Shown: piece by piece, positions 38,440 to 49,998 of the stretch
Layout of the letters: every line of letters starts with the position of its first letter
Numbering within the stretch: position 1 is the stretch's first letter
From: Cristatella mucedo
Taxonomy: Eukaryota; Bryozoa; Phylactolaemata; Cristatellidae
Assembly (NCBI GenBank): GCA_009760855.2
Contig: WPIO01000005.1
Span: forward strand, 10,064,501 to 10,128,500
DNA length: 64,000 nt
Direction: 5' to 3'
Notes under the pieces: model-generated
Seen by the model: the letters and a program-made list of their open reading frames with translations, nothing else
Told to the model about the DNA's origin: nothing
Databases searched by the model: none
Position numbers and translations under genes: made by a program

Positions 38440-39670
38440 AAAACCGCTGCATTTTCATGTGCTCTCTCGTGCAGCTGTAGCTACAGCTGCAGCCTCGATC
38501 CCGAGCGACAGCTTCCAGATGTGATCAGCAGTGTGAGAGCACTCCCCACCCCTCCCTCCCCTCCAACCGCCGCCAGAGCTCAGCTGCGGCTGCAGCGGGT
38601 TCGAGGCCAGCTGGCGCCCCAGAAGGTCGGGCTTTCGCCGGCGTTGCCTGTCCAAGTCATGCTTCCCTCAGGAAATACCTAGCATAAGTGCCGACGCCTA
38701 TGCGTGCCACGTGACGTTGACCTGATTGCTTAGCCAGCCAGACTCGTTCGTGTGCCAAAGCCCGGCAGTACAGAGTTAAAATAAAGCAGCCGAAGAGAGC
38801 GATGGCCACAAGACCCTGCTGAGCGCTATCTGCACGACGAACCGATATCTTGCAATAAGCGGCACGATGAGGCTCACTTCGCGGGCTTCGGGGCGAACAG
38901 TAGATTTTCGTGCACTACTAGCTCTTATTGCAGCAGCGACTGCAGCACCGAAGTTCGAACTGCAGCCGACAAGAGGTGCCTCCATTTGCAGGAGAGGGAA
39001 AGCACGTAGGTGGCTCCATTGCCCACTGCCGGCAGACCTGCTGGATAATTGCCTCCACAGGCGAGCTCGGTGACTCGGGTCACGTGCTCTGTCCAGATAG
39101 AACAAAGAGACCGGGTTATGCGGTTCCCCAATAGTAGTCGAGCTGACGGCAAATAGCCGCGAGGCCACGCGAACGCTGTAAGTTAGATTAACCAGCGTTC
39201 GTGTTGCAAGTTAGAGCTAAGATTAGGCTTCGAAGATGAGACCTAGTTATAAGCCAGCAATTTCTCGGCTAAGCAGCTATTTCCTCAACCAAGCGGTAGC
39301 CTGCCGCTGTCGCAGTTGGCTATGTTTGGAGCGTTTATGCCTTCTGTATCCATCTTGCGGCTGTCCTGCTCCTCTTACGCTCTGCCGAGCAGCACGATTT
39401 CCTGCCCGCACCTAACGCCGCTAGCTTTCCAGGGAAGGGCCCCTCGTCGGAAGTAATAAAGGCCAATTGACCTACCTACCTACCAAAAGTCACTCGGATA
39501 TTTCTCTGGCATCACTTGGGCAAGCCTGCCCTGAATGCCTGGGTCGCCAAGGCACCCTCATTCTGTGACCTAAGTTCAGAAGTGCTGCTCAGGCCATTGT
39601 TTCGATATGCTTAGCAGTAGCCGTGGACAGTATCCACAGTCTTTTCACACTTCCACAGACATGCAGATCG
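38440..39670. other. Unassigned stretch
   Basis: No domain or repeat recognised. AATAAA-like sites at 38,780 (plus) and 39,455 (plus) lack a supporting coding region. Confidence 0.3.
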
Positions 39671-39675
39671 GCTTT

Positions 39676-39881
<206 letters not shown>

Positions 39882-39899
39882 GCTGCACTATATGAGTCC

Positions 39900-41815
39900 C
39901 CCCCCCGATGACAGAAGCCAAAACAGACAACCACAGAAATACCGTAGCCTCTTGGAATTCGCCAGAGCTTTGGCACGCATTTAGCCCGTAAAAGTGACCA
40001 GTGCAGTGGGCTTTGTGAGCAGACCTGGTAGGTGCTTCAAAGTATACTAATGAATGCCATGTGCACTCTGTTTGCTGCGGCTCTAGTCCAACCCTTCGGT
40101 GTTGCTAATTACAGCTGAATCGAGCTCTGCCGGTGGCGTGAACGTCTGCTGAGGTAGCGTTTCATTCAGGTGCTAGATTGGATGCATTTCCCCTCTCTGT
40201 TTGCAACAATCTCTTACCAGCGGCAGTAGCAGCCGCTCGCTAGAGCTATCACTGAGTTGACAGCATTAAGCCTACGGACAGCTCTACTCATTACCGCAGT
40301 ATGTGAGTTAAGCTGCATTAATTATTGCAATTATATTAAGCTGCATCTCGACGTTCAGAAGGAGCAGCTAGAAATGGTCGGTCTATCTACGGAATGTACA
40401 ACTTGGGCAAGCCATAAACCAGGAGTTGTAAGACCGAGCTACAATATCGAGCTGTTACATTCGCGACTATCTATCACACAAATATTCGTAGTCAGCAACC
40501 GGTAGGCTGCTATATCAGACTTTGTGCAGCTTATATGCCTCGAACGGTAAGCCCACAAGGCTCAAACAATGCTTTAATTCGACGGACTGGGCGGCCTTCG
40601 CCCCCGAACTCCGCCCCAAAGAAGACTTGGAGGCGTTTTGAGTTGTTTTTTTCAAACGACGAGCGTGACCTGACTTGACTTCCGCAGAGGCGAGGCGAGT
40701 CGAGTTTTTTTACCTCAAAAATACCAAAAGCAAAGCGAAGGAGGAACGAGTGCAGAGGGAAAGGCAATGGATGAGAGGAAATGAATTTTAGACGTGTCCG
40801 GACTGCTGCTGCACGCTTGAGCTACTGATGCACGCTTGAACGCGCACGTCCGTGTCCTTCGTGAAACGTGTTCGCTTGCACTTCGTTGGCATTTGTCTCC
40901 GCCGTCGAGGCCGCGGCTCCCAGACAGACAGACAGACAGGCGGACAGAGCCGCGGCTGCCGAGATTCTCGCATTCTCTCGTCCGTCCCTCGATAGTCATT
41001 CATTTGCTGGGTTCACGAGAAATCGAGAGAGCTGCAGCTGCGCCAGAACGGCTAACGGTGACTAACGGAAAAGAGCCGCACGCGGTTTTTGCGATGCAGC
41101 TCGGAGAGGAGAGGAGAGGAGAGGCGATGAGAGAAAGCCGAGCGAGTGAGCCGCTCGCTGTCTGCATCGTCGGTCCCGTCGCTTCGCCTAACTCCTAGTC
41201 TCTGCTTCTGCGAAGGTTCGGAGCCACGGCGTAACGGGCGCTAGCGCTTGGTCCTTCGACTTTGTCGCAGCCTCGCTTCGACTTTCCCGTCGCCGAGAAA
41301 ACCTATCGAGGGGCGACTTTCGTCAGCTTTCCTGCCACTCCAAGGAATATCATTGCCCAGAAGAAGAAAGAAGGAGGGTGCATCGCGATGCGCCGAAAAA
41401 GGGAGATACGTCTCGCGGCAAAGGCGTTCAAAGGCGGCAGCGGCGAGCTTCGCGAACGCGCGCCGCCAGGTAGCGGCACGCACTTTTGCATCGCTGCTCG
41501 CTTTGCCGTCACACAGCCCCAAATTTCACGCTGGCAAAATGGTCTCCCGCTCAGAGCAGCACAAAACCTCGTCAATCACAGAGCCGTGATTTTCTTACAG
41601 CAACCTCTATAAATCTCACGGGAAAGTCGGGAAACAGGAAAGTAAAAGAACGATATCACCTGAACATAAATTACGCCGCGGAGCCTTGACATGTACGCAC
41701 GTCATTTTCTTCTGACCAAGATACGACCAAGGCAATTTGCTTGCTGTTCATGCTTGCGACTCGTTAGAATTGAGCTTTTTTTTGCGAAAATCACTTTGCT
41801 AGATAGACGTCGACT
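39900..41815. other. Unassigned, partly GC-rich with CAGA and GGAGA short tandems
   Basis: Contains (CAGA)n near 40,920 and (GAGGA)n near 41,106. Between 40,540 and 41,600 CpG is frequent and overlapping frames up to 120 codons occur on both strands without recognised motifs. Possible CpG-island type region. Confidence 0.3.
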
Positions 41816-41816
41816 G

Positions 41817-41966
41817 CTCATAGCCACGTGGTAAGGTTTGGCACTTCACGACCCAAGTCGTGAGTTTGATTCCTGCAGCGGGCGATTTCGTATTGCCTCT
41901 GAAAGCCAGTGTCTACTTTAGTGCCACTAGAAAAATAAGGCTGTTAAGTCCTCGGCTGTTTACTTT
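41817..41966 (+). mobile_element. SINE-2 copy
   Basis: ATAGCCACGTGGTAAGG A-box region, GTGAGTTTGATTCCTGC B-box region, then a diverged body ending AAAAATAAGGCTGTTAAGTC. Confidence 0.65.
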
Positions 41967-42335
41967 GTTTAGCTCGTGATGGAGATAGCATTGCAAATTA
42001 AGAAAAAAACCTGACTCGGGATTTAATAAACCTCACTAGTATGACAGCGCTCTTCATTTTCTACAATAAAAGAGGTACGTTTGCGGCCTCGGTGTTTTGA
42101 ACCAGCCTCTGGTGTCGAATTCACAAAAAGTCTTTCTCCAACTATGAAACTGCCGCTTTTTTTAGGAATCCCGGAACGAGCGGCAGGGCTGTGAAGAAAT
42201 TTTTTCTCGGAGTGAATGCAATAGTTCCAATAAGTTAAAGCATCGTCGCCGGCATTTAGGACGTCCGCGCTGCTTGAACGGACGCTCACCGAGGAGAGCG
42301 AGCCTTCCGACAGTAAGAACGGAAATAACGCTGGT

Positions 42336-43720
42336 AATGTAATTTATCTCCGTCTGTAACTCCACAAAGTCATAAAGACCATGTGGGTGTTACGCAGGAG
42401 AGTTTTGTATAGCGCACTCACAGCCTAAGCGGCTTTTGGTACGCATTCGGTATCTGACAGACTTCGTCTCACGCAACAAAGAGAAAGTGGGAAGCATAGC
42501 AGATTCATGAGAGCAGTTGAGGTAGTGAGTAGCATAGAAGTAGCAGTTCAGGACCGCTGAAAAAGATGTGCCATAGTCGGCAGTTGGAGAGTAGATGTCG
42601 TTGCGTAAGAATTGTGGGAGCGAGTTCCACAGTCTAGGACCTGCAGAGCTAAAGCTTCTGTCGCCAACTGTCTTTAAGCGGAGGAATGGGACAGCTAATT
42701 TATTTTCCACACAGGACCTGAGGGCGCGAACAGGCTGAAACTGGTGCAGCAGTTCAGCTAGGTATGAAGAGCCAAGCCGTGGCGGGCCTTGTGGGTCACC
42801 ATAAGATCTTTGCTCTGTATCCTTTGCTCAACCGGCAACCATTCTAGCTCTTTCAGCAAACGAGGCACTTGCTCAAACCGCTGGGACTTGAAGACTAGCC
42901 TTGCAGCCATATTCATAGTCAGCTGCAGTGGCCTAGTTGCTTTCTTTGTTAGCCCAGCCAAAAGGAAATTACAATAATAAAGCCGAGACAGAACTAAAGA
43001 GCTAGTTAAATCTTTTGCAAGCCATTGTGGAAGATAGCTCCTAATCTTCGACAGGGATCGGGCATGATGGCTAGCTGTAGAAGCAATCTTCTGAATGAAG
43101 ATTTTAAAATTGAGACAGCTGTCGAAAACGGCACCTAAATTTCAAACACGTGGTGATGGTCGCACAAAAGCATCACCTATTAGAAGAGCAAAGCCTTTTA
43201 ATCCAGCCACACGCTTAGGGTGTCCTATAAGCAGCAGTTTGGTTTTATCATCATTTAATTTCAGGAAGTTTTCCGACATCCAGGATCGAATATCGGCAAG
43301 GTTAGCATTCAGTTTCTCAGTTGCTACCACAGATTCCGACGGTTTAAATGACAAATACAACTGAGTATCGTCAGCATAGAAGTGATATCCTATTCCATGG
43401 GCCTTAATCACTTTTCCCAGAGGTTGTGTATAAATGAAGAACAGCAAGGGACCAAGTACAGACCCTTGAGGGACTCCACAGGTGACCCTTCTCGTGTCTG
43501 AGACCTGACCCCCACACGACACGGATTGAACACGATCAGACAAGTATGATTTAAACCACGCCAGTGCTTCGTCTGCCAGACCGATCGTTGTTCTCAGTCG
43601 TTCAAGCAGAACTTCGTGATCAATGGTGTCGAAGGCAGCAGACAGATCTAGCAGAGCTAAGGCAGTGACATTCCCGTCGTCGTTACCACGTAGAATGTCA
43701 ATGGTACAACAAGAATGCAG
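42336..43720 (-). mobile_element. LINE-A copy with the best-preserved RT palm of the family
   Basis: On the minus strand from 43,720: 'STILRGNDDGNVTAL' and [14 protein letters not shown]-type sequence, [40 protein letters not shown], then the catalytic box FYADDTQLYLS (near 43,365) and FLKLNDDKTKLLLIGHPKRV. The C-terminal part contains PRLWNSLPQFLRND. The 3' end reads TTACAGACGGAGATAAATTACATT at 42,336. The RT core to 43,142 is one open frame; the rest is interrupted. CR1/L2 clade by these motifs. Confidence 0.93.
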
Positions 43721-43849
43721 CGCTATGAGAGCTGTGCCTACTTAACTTGTTATCAAACTACTTAACCTTTAGCTAACCTGCTGGCGTGCTTTCTTTTCAG
43801 CACGTGGAAAGGGCCTAAAAGATATTTTTGTTCTGCTGGGACCCATAAG

Positions 43850-44715
43850 CTGCAAATAATGCTTTACTAAAATACCAATAGTAATATCTTTTGTAAAGCA
43901 CTCAAAAGGAATTGAATCTCTTTGCAGGTGTTTTTAAGCTCACTTCAAAACGAGGCAATAAAAACTATTTAACTAATTCATTTGCATAGCGTCCTTAGAG
44001 AACTTACCTCTATCCAGGCACTTCACATGTGCCACAGGGGTCGAAACCACGACCTCGGCGATTAAATGCATTTACCTTGAACTCATTCATCAAAGGTGAG
44101 CACTTTTAACCGCTGGACCAAACCAGGGAACAATGACTAATGATCAACGAAAAGCACGGTATCCTGCTGAGGCAAGCGTGAAAAAGCACCCAAGTGACAT
44201 CCTTAGACAAGCGTGCATAAGCACGAAAGACGGTGCTCAAAGACAATCGTTCTTAGGACCCCCCGTTAGTAACATACACTCAATCATGCACAGGTAAGCA
44301 AAGCACACTGGAAAAAAAGACAAGTAAACTAGAGGTGGGCTATATAAAAATATATCCCTCACGCACTCAGTCGAGATGTGCACAGTTTCATAATGCATAT
44401 CTATACAAAAGCGCTTTCACTCTGCGTTATAGCAAAGGCTGTGTGAATCAGATAGGTTGTAAGCTTCTTTTTTAGTGGCGTCGATGCAGGAGAGGATGCG
44501 ATGTCTGTCGGTAGTGAGTTCCAAGGTTTGAAGGCGTAAAAGTAACCGAAAGCGGCGCAGTCTCCAGGGGATTTTAAGTTAGTTATGAGGCTTTTTATGA
44601 GAGTATTTCAGATAGGCAGACCGGAGCAAGAGAGCTGAAGGACCGGGAAGATGAGTGGCAGAATTCTTTAGACGATACGCTGCTTCGTGGGCAGCCAGTG
44701 CGGTTAGGTGATCGA
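43850..44715 (-). mobile_element. LINE-B-related 3' copy interrupted by SINE-1
   Basis: The minus strand has a diverged hairpin tail near 43,890-43,930 (GAGATTCAATTCCTTTTGAG). A SINE-1 insertion follows at 43,976-44,128, then a 3' UTR and the C-terminal coding part ('AFKPWNSLPTDI' from 44,530, LRSLSSLAPVCLSEIL near 44,620). Confidence 0.65.
43976..44128 (-). mobile_element. SINE-1 copy nested in a LINE
   Basis: TGGTCCAGCGGTTAAAAGTGC head and the AGAGGTAAGTTCTCTAAGG hairpin core on the minus strand. It contains a roughly 25-bp internal expansion (CATTTACCTTGAACTCATTC) between A- and B-box regions not seen in other copies. Confidence 0.75.
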
Positions 44716-44719
44716 CGCA

Positions 44720-45370
44720 TCGGTAAACGCCGACGTAGCTCCAAGGTACGTCAATAGCTCAACTAGAAGCACCGACCGACTCATATATAGGCACTCGCGG
44801 GCGGCAGAGCGGCAGCTTCAGCATCGAGGCGAATCGAGTAGAATTAGTCACCGCTGTTGATGGCACAAGAGCGTCCAGTGCTACCTGAAGCTCAGGTGTG
44901 CCGCCGCCTCTGCCACCTGGCTTAGCAAATGTACCTGCGCTCGCGTCCCAGCCAGAGTGCCTTGGGTGATGACTGTTGCTGGCATCGATCTGACCAAGGC
45001 CGGGCCAGGCCAGGGGTCAGGACTTTGAAGTACGCAAGACCGTCGTTACGACTATTCAAGAATGTGCCGGAGAGCTTGCAGGTCAGGTGTGATACAGAGC
45101 TATCACGTAATCAATTCAAGAGAATCCTTTAAAGGATGCATAAGTTGCCGGGGTCAGGCTTGCTCCTGTCTAGTTGACCTGTGAAAGACTGACGGACAAG
45201 GTACCGAAGGTCGCCGGGGTCCCAGAGACTGGCAGTGACAGCCGGCAGCTGCCTCAAGACGTATACGTCGTGTGCTCTCTGCCAATCAAACTGCTGCTCT
45301 GGAATTCACTAGCGGAGGCGCTCGAGCCTTCAGGAAAAGTTTAAAACTGCTCACCCTCAAGACTCGGGTC
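44720..45370. other. Unassigned stretch
   Basis: No domain recognised. Short LINE-C-terminus-like pattern near 45,290-45,350 (CTCTGGAATTCACTAGCGG, TTCAGGAAAAGTTTAAAAC). Confidence 0.3.
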
Positions 45371-45373
45371 TCT

Positions 45374-45485
45374 TGCTCCAGTAGCGCAGCGGGCAATCTT
45401 TCATTACTCACAGCCAAGTCGCAGGGTTAATAGCCGCTAAGGCTATCGTGCCGCGATAAAAATGACTCCGTTGAATGAGCAGACC
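45374..45485 (+). mobile_element. Partial SINE-2
   Basis: CCAGTAGCGCAGCGGGCAATC A-box region; the B-box is reduced to CGCAGGGTTAAT; then AGCCGCTAAGGCTATCGTGC and a short tail. Confidence 0.4.
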
Positions 45486-45514
45486 TTTACTTTTGTTTCC
45501 CTCCTGGATCCTGG

Positions 45515-45670
45515 CGTTGGACCGTGGTGCTCGCTCTTCTTGACCCCGGGCGTGGGTTTGAGTCCTGCGGCTGTCAAATCTCATCGCCCCCGGGAGTCGC
45601 TGGAGTGCTAGCTAATGACGGTCAGCTGCTATATACGCGAGGCTGCTGAAGCAGCCGGCGACTCTTAGTG
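45515..45670 (+). mobile_element. Diverged SINE-2
   Basis: CGTGGTGCTCGCTCTTCTTG, GTGGGTTTGAGTCCTGCGGC (good B-box), and a TATATACGCGAGGCTGCTG end shared with the diverged copy at 8,764. Confidence 0.5.
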
Positions 45671-46500
45671 ACCTCGTGCTGGCGGCAGCATGAGCGCACC
45701 TGACCGACGCCCAACAATTCAGTATCGGTCGACGCTTTTTTGCAGCTTATCTTACAGTCTCTTGCTACACTGTTTCAGACTGCAGACAAATCCTGCCGGA
45801 CCATCTACACGCGAGTGCCACCAGCAGCCCTCAGCGCCTTTTTTGTTTTGACAGCAGCTGGAGCCCGCAAGAGCACCTTTGAAACAGATGGCGCCAGTTC
45901 GAATGGCGTAGGGTTAGTAATTTCCTGTGTATGTCACTTCCGGTCGCACCATCGGTCGCCACGCAAGCCAGTAAATGACAATGGGGAAGGATCTCACGCA
46001 CGGAGCCTCGGCCTTCTGGGCATATTGAGAAATTCGACCACTCGGACCATTTTCGCCTCGTGTACTTTGTGCATACACAGTATCGCGGTACACACTTATG
46101 TGTATATACATGGCACACACGATATGCATTTGTTCCCTGTATGTGCACAAAAAACGAGAGGAGAGAAATATGGCAGGATTCTCTGGGCTTATGGAAGCCA
46201 GGAAATGGCCGAAAACCTGAGAGACCTTGATGCAAAAGTCCTCGAAAAATTATATTCCGCGCAGCCCTTGTGAAGAATACCTCTCTAGCAGGAGGAAATC
46301 TGAGCATTGCAATGAGGTTCTGCTGTTTCATTCTTCCATCACACTCAAAATTACTTCCTCCCTCGCTCCCTACTCTCCTTGCTTGCTCTCCCTCTCCCTT
46401 CGTCCTCTGTCTCTCTATTTATCACTCTCTTTGTCTTGGCCTTTCCTTCTCTTTGTCACTCTACCTTGCACTTTGTCTCTCTTTGTCCTTCTTACTTCTG
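45671..46500. other. Unassigned stretch with overlapping open frames
   Basis: Frames of 166-177 codons on both strands overlap between 45,740 and 46,331. Neither translation shows a known motif. A TGTATATA-type segment near 46,100 and pyrimidine-rich sequence after 46,350 precede a microsatellite. Confidence 0.25.
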
Positions 46501-46510
46501 TGGTTTCTCG

Positions 46511-46570
<60 letters not shown>

Positions 46571-46610
46571 CTCGCTCTCTCTCTCGCTTTCTCTCTCTCT
46601 CTCTTTGTGT
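46501..46610. repeat. (CT)n microsatellite
   Basis: Mostly pure CT with CGCT interruptions. Confidence 0.95.
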
Positions 46611-46971
46611 TTTTCTGGATCTCTTACTCTATTAAAATATCTCAGTCCCTGTCTCACCCTGTTTCTCTCTCTATCCTTCATAAGCACGCGCGCACACTCG
46701 CTCACACGTGGGCTTTCCTTCTCTGTTTCTCTGAGCTACTATAGCTTTACATTTCCCGATCCGCTCTACTTGACCATTTTCCTCATCGATAGCCATGCTA
46801 CTCACCAATCGTCATGTGCATCCAAAGAGCAACGGTGGCCAAAAGCATCGTCTGCATGGCTGCAAAATCAAAGGTGGTAACTCGTTAATTTGCCAACATA
46901 ATGAGAACATTTTCTATCGCCATTTGACTAGGCAGTGGCACACGAGGAAGTATAAACCTCCACAATATCAT

Positions 46972-47052
46972 AATAATAATAATAATAATAATAATACACT
47001 TGATAAAGCGCCCTCAGAGAACTTAATCTCTTTCTAGGCGCTTTACATCATC
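46972..47052 (-). mobile_element. Solo LINE-B tail (about 80 bp)
   Basis: On the minus strand: ATGTAAAGCGCCTAGAAAGA, the hairpin closing GAGGGCGCTTTATCAAGTG and (ATT)n. No other LINE-B sequence is attached. Confidence 0.85.
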
Positions 47053-47064
47053 CTGCTATAATCA

Positions 47065-47100
47065 CTCACACACACACACACACACACACGCGCACGCACA
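47065..47100. repeat. (CA)n microsatellite
   Basis: (CA)n passing into CGCACGCACA. Confidence 0.9.
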
Positions 47101-47299
47101 GACTTGCGAAGCTTGCCATCGGCAGGGTAAAATCTAAGGCATTGCATCCAAGAATGAATGCAGCCGCGAATATGCCCGCTGCACATGCAAAAGTATGCAT
47201 ACACAGGCTAAGCTCGGTACGGCTAGTTCGTGGCGGTAGAGGCGTTTGAGACGTATAAATTGGACGTATAGACGCAGAGGACTGGCGCCGATGGGATAG

Positions 47300-49030
47300 A
47301 GGAGGCGCGGCAATGAATGAAGACAGGAGTGTGGAGGCGGGCTGGCGGCGACGCGAGAGGCGGCTAGCTGCTCCCTCGCGGCACCGCTTAGCGACGGCGG
47401 CCGCGCTAGCAGGGCGGCGGCAGCCCACCAGCAGCACCTGCGGATTACGCGCCGCCGCCGTCGCCGTCGCCGTCGCCTGGGCGCTAGAGCTCGTGGGCGG
47501 TGGCGGGCGGTACCGAGTTCGACTCGCTTCGCTTCCTCCCAGATCGCCCCCTCCCCTTCCTGCCCTGGCGTCGCTTTGCTCGAACGAGATGTGTCCAAGT
47601 CTGACGCCTTTATACATATGCAATTCATTTGTAGAGCGCCCCATGAGAACTCAATCTCAATTCGGGAACTTCACACGTGCCTCGGGGCTCGAGCCCACGA
47701 CCTCAGCCAGACGTTGGTCGGGGCGAGCGCCTTAATCAATGGACCAGACTCGCTCGGCATAGCAGACATTTACGGGCGCGCTCGGTCGCGTCGAGCGAGG
47801 ACCCTCGGACTTCCAGCCGCAACACGCGCGGATGAGCGAGCTCACGACCAATGCGTCGGCGGTGTGGCGACGGCCCGCCGCCGCCACACCGCCGCACAAG
47901 CGCCGCCGCCGCCGCCAGTCCGGCGAAACGCGGCGTCGGCGGCGCTAGCGGCTAGCGGCAGACCGCCGGCGGCGGCGGCGAGACAACGAGCTCACGCGCC
48001 CAGCCACCCGCCTGCTCAGGACGAACTGAAACCGCTCCCTCGGACAGAGTCGTGGCGACTGCTCGGCGCTGCGCGTCTTTTAAATCTAGACCGTCGGCTC
48101 CCTCGCAAATTGGCAGAGAGCATGCGGCTAAGACGGCGTCGCGCTCGCGCGCGCGCGCGCGCGACCGTTCACCTCGGCGGCTCTCGCTGTCTCCGCAGTA
48201 GCAGTCGCAGTGGCAGCAGTCGCCGAGCTGGATTCGCAGTCAGTCCACTTCCAGGTGCAACCACCGAATGTCTCACAGCAGTAGGCCGCAGCCGTGAAGA
48301 GCCGGCGTCCGTTTGTTTTTCCTCGGCTCCCGAGTCACCTCCCAATTACGGGTCAGGGGTCGAGATATCCTTTGACCGCGAAGTCGAGGTCGGAGACCCC
48401 CTGCCCCCCCCCTCGCACGCCCGCCGCCGGCCTCCGGTTCACCGCTGCGACGCTCGGCTATTCTTTCGGCGCTCCGTAATTAAGGACAATCCTTCGCGGA
48501 CGCGGAGAGAAAATAATGAGGCGCAGGCGCGATCACGTGAGCGGAGCGCTCCCGAGGTGGCTCCGCGTCGTACCGCTCTCGGGCTGCCTCCGCCATCGAA
48601 CCGGTAATCAGGTCTCGCGCCGACGCCGGCGCGAAATGGGTGCGGGCGGCAGTCGTTCGCTGCACTGGACGCCAGCGCCTGAACTGACGCGCCATAAACA
48701 CGGCGGACCTCTCATCTTTTCTCGCGGCGGTGAGCAGCCGCCAATTAAGCGCTCCAAGCGTCTGCGCGCGCGTAGAGCGAGCTTGTCCGCCGCTCGCGCT
48801 CCGCGTTATGGTCCGACGCTCGCCAGAACGAGCTGTCCATCGGACGGAGCCTGCACCGAAGCTTCGCTAACGCTGCAGACGAGTCTTCTAGAAACACGTC
48901 TTCCATACGCTCAAAACTGTCTCCCGTTCACTTCCCTTCGTCGGGCTATACTGCGATTCGGTCGCCGCTCGCTTCCGTCGGAGCGTTTGCCGACGACTCT
49001 CGGATAGCTGACCTCAGATTGTAGAGCTCC
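47300..49030. promoter_or_regulatory. CpG-rich block, possible CpG island
   Basis: Very GC-rich with dense CpG, GCC/CGC triplet runs (47,870-47,990) and a (GC)n tract near 48,142-48,164. The long plus frame at 47,576-48,607 (343 codons) is Arg/Ala/Pro-rich and passes through a SINE-1, so I treat it as a composition artefact. A TSS for an unrecognised gene is possible. Confidence 0.35.
47611..47756 (-). mobile_element. SINE-1 copy inside the CpG-rich block
   Basis: Minus strand: GTCTGGTCCATTGATTAAGG head, GGGCTCGAGCCCC B-box, then GAATTGAGATTGAGTTCTCA and GGGCGCTCTACAAATGAATT. Confidence 0.85.
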
Positions 49031-49194
49031 TCTCCGATGAAAACTCTCTAGAACATGAAGGCGACTGTGAAAGCGTTCGATGGCTGCTGCGCTCGAGCGA
49101 TACGACGGGAAGTCGCTGTGCAGCTACGGAAAGGCTGAGGCGTATCTGTATACCTAGACGCTTTATTGGCGATGTATAAGCGAAAAGAGCGTAA

Positions 49195-49450
49195 TGTAAT
49201 GTATCTCCGTCTGCGACTCCACAAAGCCAAAAAGACTAATGTAAAGCGCCTAGAGAGAGATTGAGTTCTCTGAGGGCGCTTTATCAAGTGCAATACTATT
49301 ATTATTATTAAGTGGGTGTTATGCAAGAGAGTTTTCTATAGCGCACTCAAAGCCTAGGCGGCCTGCTTGGTAGGCATCCGGTAGCCAGCAGATTTTATCT
49401 CGAGCAACAAAGAGAGAGTGAGAAGAACAGCTGAGGACGGTCGAAGATAT
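49195..49450 (-). mobile_element. LINE-A 3' fragment split by a LINE-B tail
   Basis: CATTACATTACGC and GTCGCAGACGGAGATACATT begin the minus-strand terminus. LINE-A sequence resumes after 49,310 with AGTGGGTGTTATGCAAGAGA (complement of the canonical TCTCCTGCGTAACACCCAC). Confidence 0.8.
49236..49310 (+). mobile_element. Solo LINE-B tail nested in LINE-A
   Basis: ATGTAAAGCGCCTAGAGAGA, AGAGATTGAGTTCTCT core and GGCGCTTTATCAAGTGCAAT plus (ATT)n, flanked on both sides by LINE-A sequence. The ~75-bp insertion breaks the LINE-A 3' end at a position corresponding to AAGACTA/AGTGGG. Confidence 0.88.
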
Positions 49451-49454
49451 GATG

Positions 49455-49870
49455 ATAGTGAGATTTGTAAAGCGCCTTAGGAGAGCTAAATCTCTTTCTA
49501 GGCACTTTACATACTAGGTGTACAGCAAGAAGTAAATTGGATAGTGATATCGTGAACAGTACCGGCGAGCATAAGCTCACACAAAAAATTCTCGCTGACA
49601 GAGCAACGGTTTTAGGGAGAGCTGGTTTTGTAGCTTCTTTTTAAATACCGACAAGACAGGGAATGTCGCGACGCCAATGGGAACTAGCTTGGGGAGGCTT
49701 AGAGATAACACGAACTGAATAATCGCTCGGCAGAGGGTTTGAGGTTGATTAGAGGCACGGATAAAGGATGTGAGACAGAAGAATTAGGAAGAGTAAAGCC
49801 GAACCTGATTAGGCAGTCGCTCGGATTGGCATGCTGGGGGAAGAGAATAAAAGATGTACAAGTGAGTGAA
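49455..49870 (-). mobile_element. LINE-B-related 3' fragment
   Basis: Minus strand hairpin tail (AAAGTGCCTAGAAAGAGATT, CTCCTAAGGCGCTTTAC) followed upstream by a UTR and a diverged C-terminal coding region (near 49,620-49,850). Confidence 0.6.
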
Positions 49871-49998
49871 AACCCAAAACAGAGCTGTCTCTAGCGAGAC
49901 TTTCACACGGATGATCTCCCGTAGACGTCAGAGAAGGCGCGGAGTAATTGCATACGATTGAAATAGAGTAGCCGCACACCCGTTGCTTCGAGGAGGGC

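Noticed and set aside
45740-46331. Overlapping frames of 177 and 166 codons on opposite strands
   Set aside because: Neither translation shows any family signature, and mutual overlap points to chance openness.
46227-46880. 217-codon frame rich in Ser and Leu
   Set aside because: Most of it is a translated (CT)n microsatellite.
47576-48607. 343-codon plus-strand open frame, the longest in the window
   Set aside because: It crosses a SINE-1 copy and a GC-rich, CpG-dense block; the translation is Arg/Ala/Pro-rich with no motif. Long frames arise by composition here, as stop codons are rare in such DNA.
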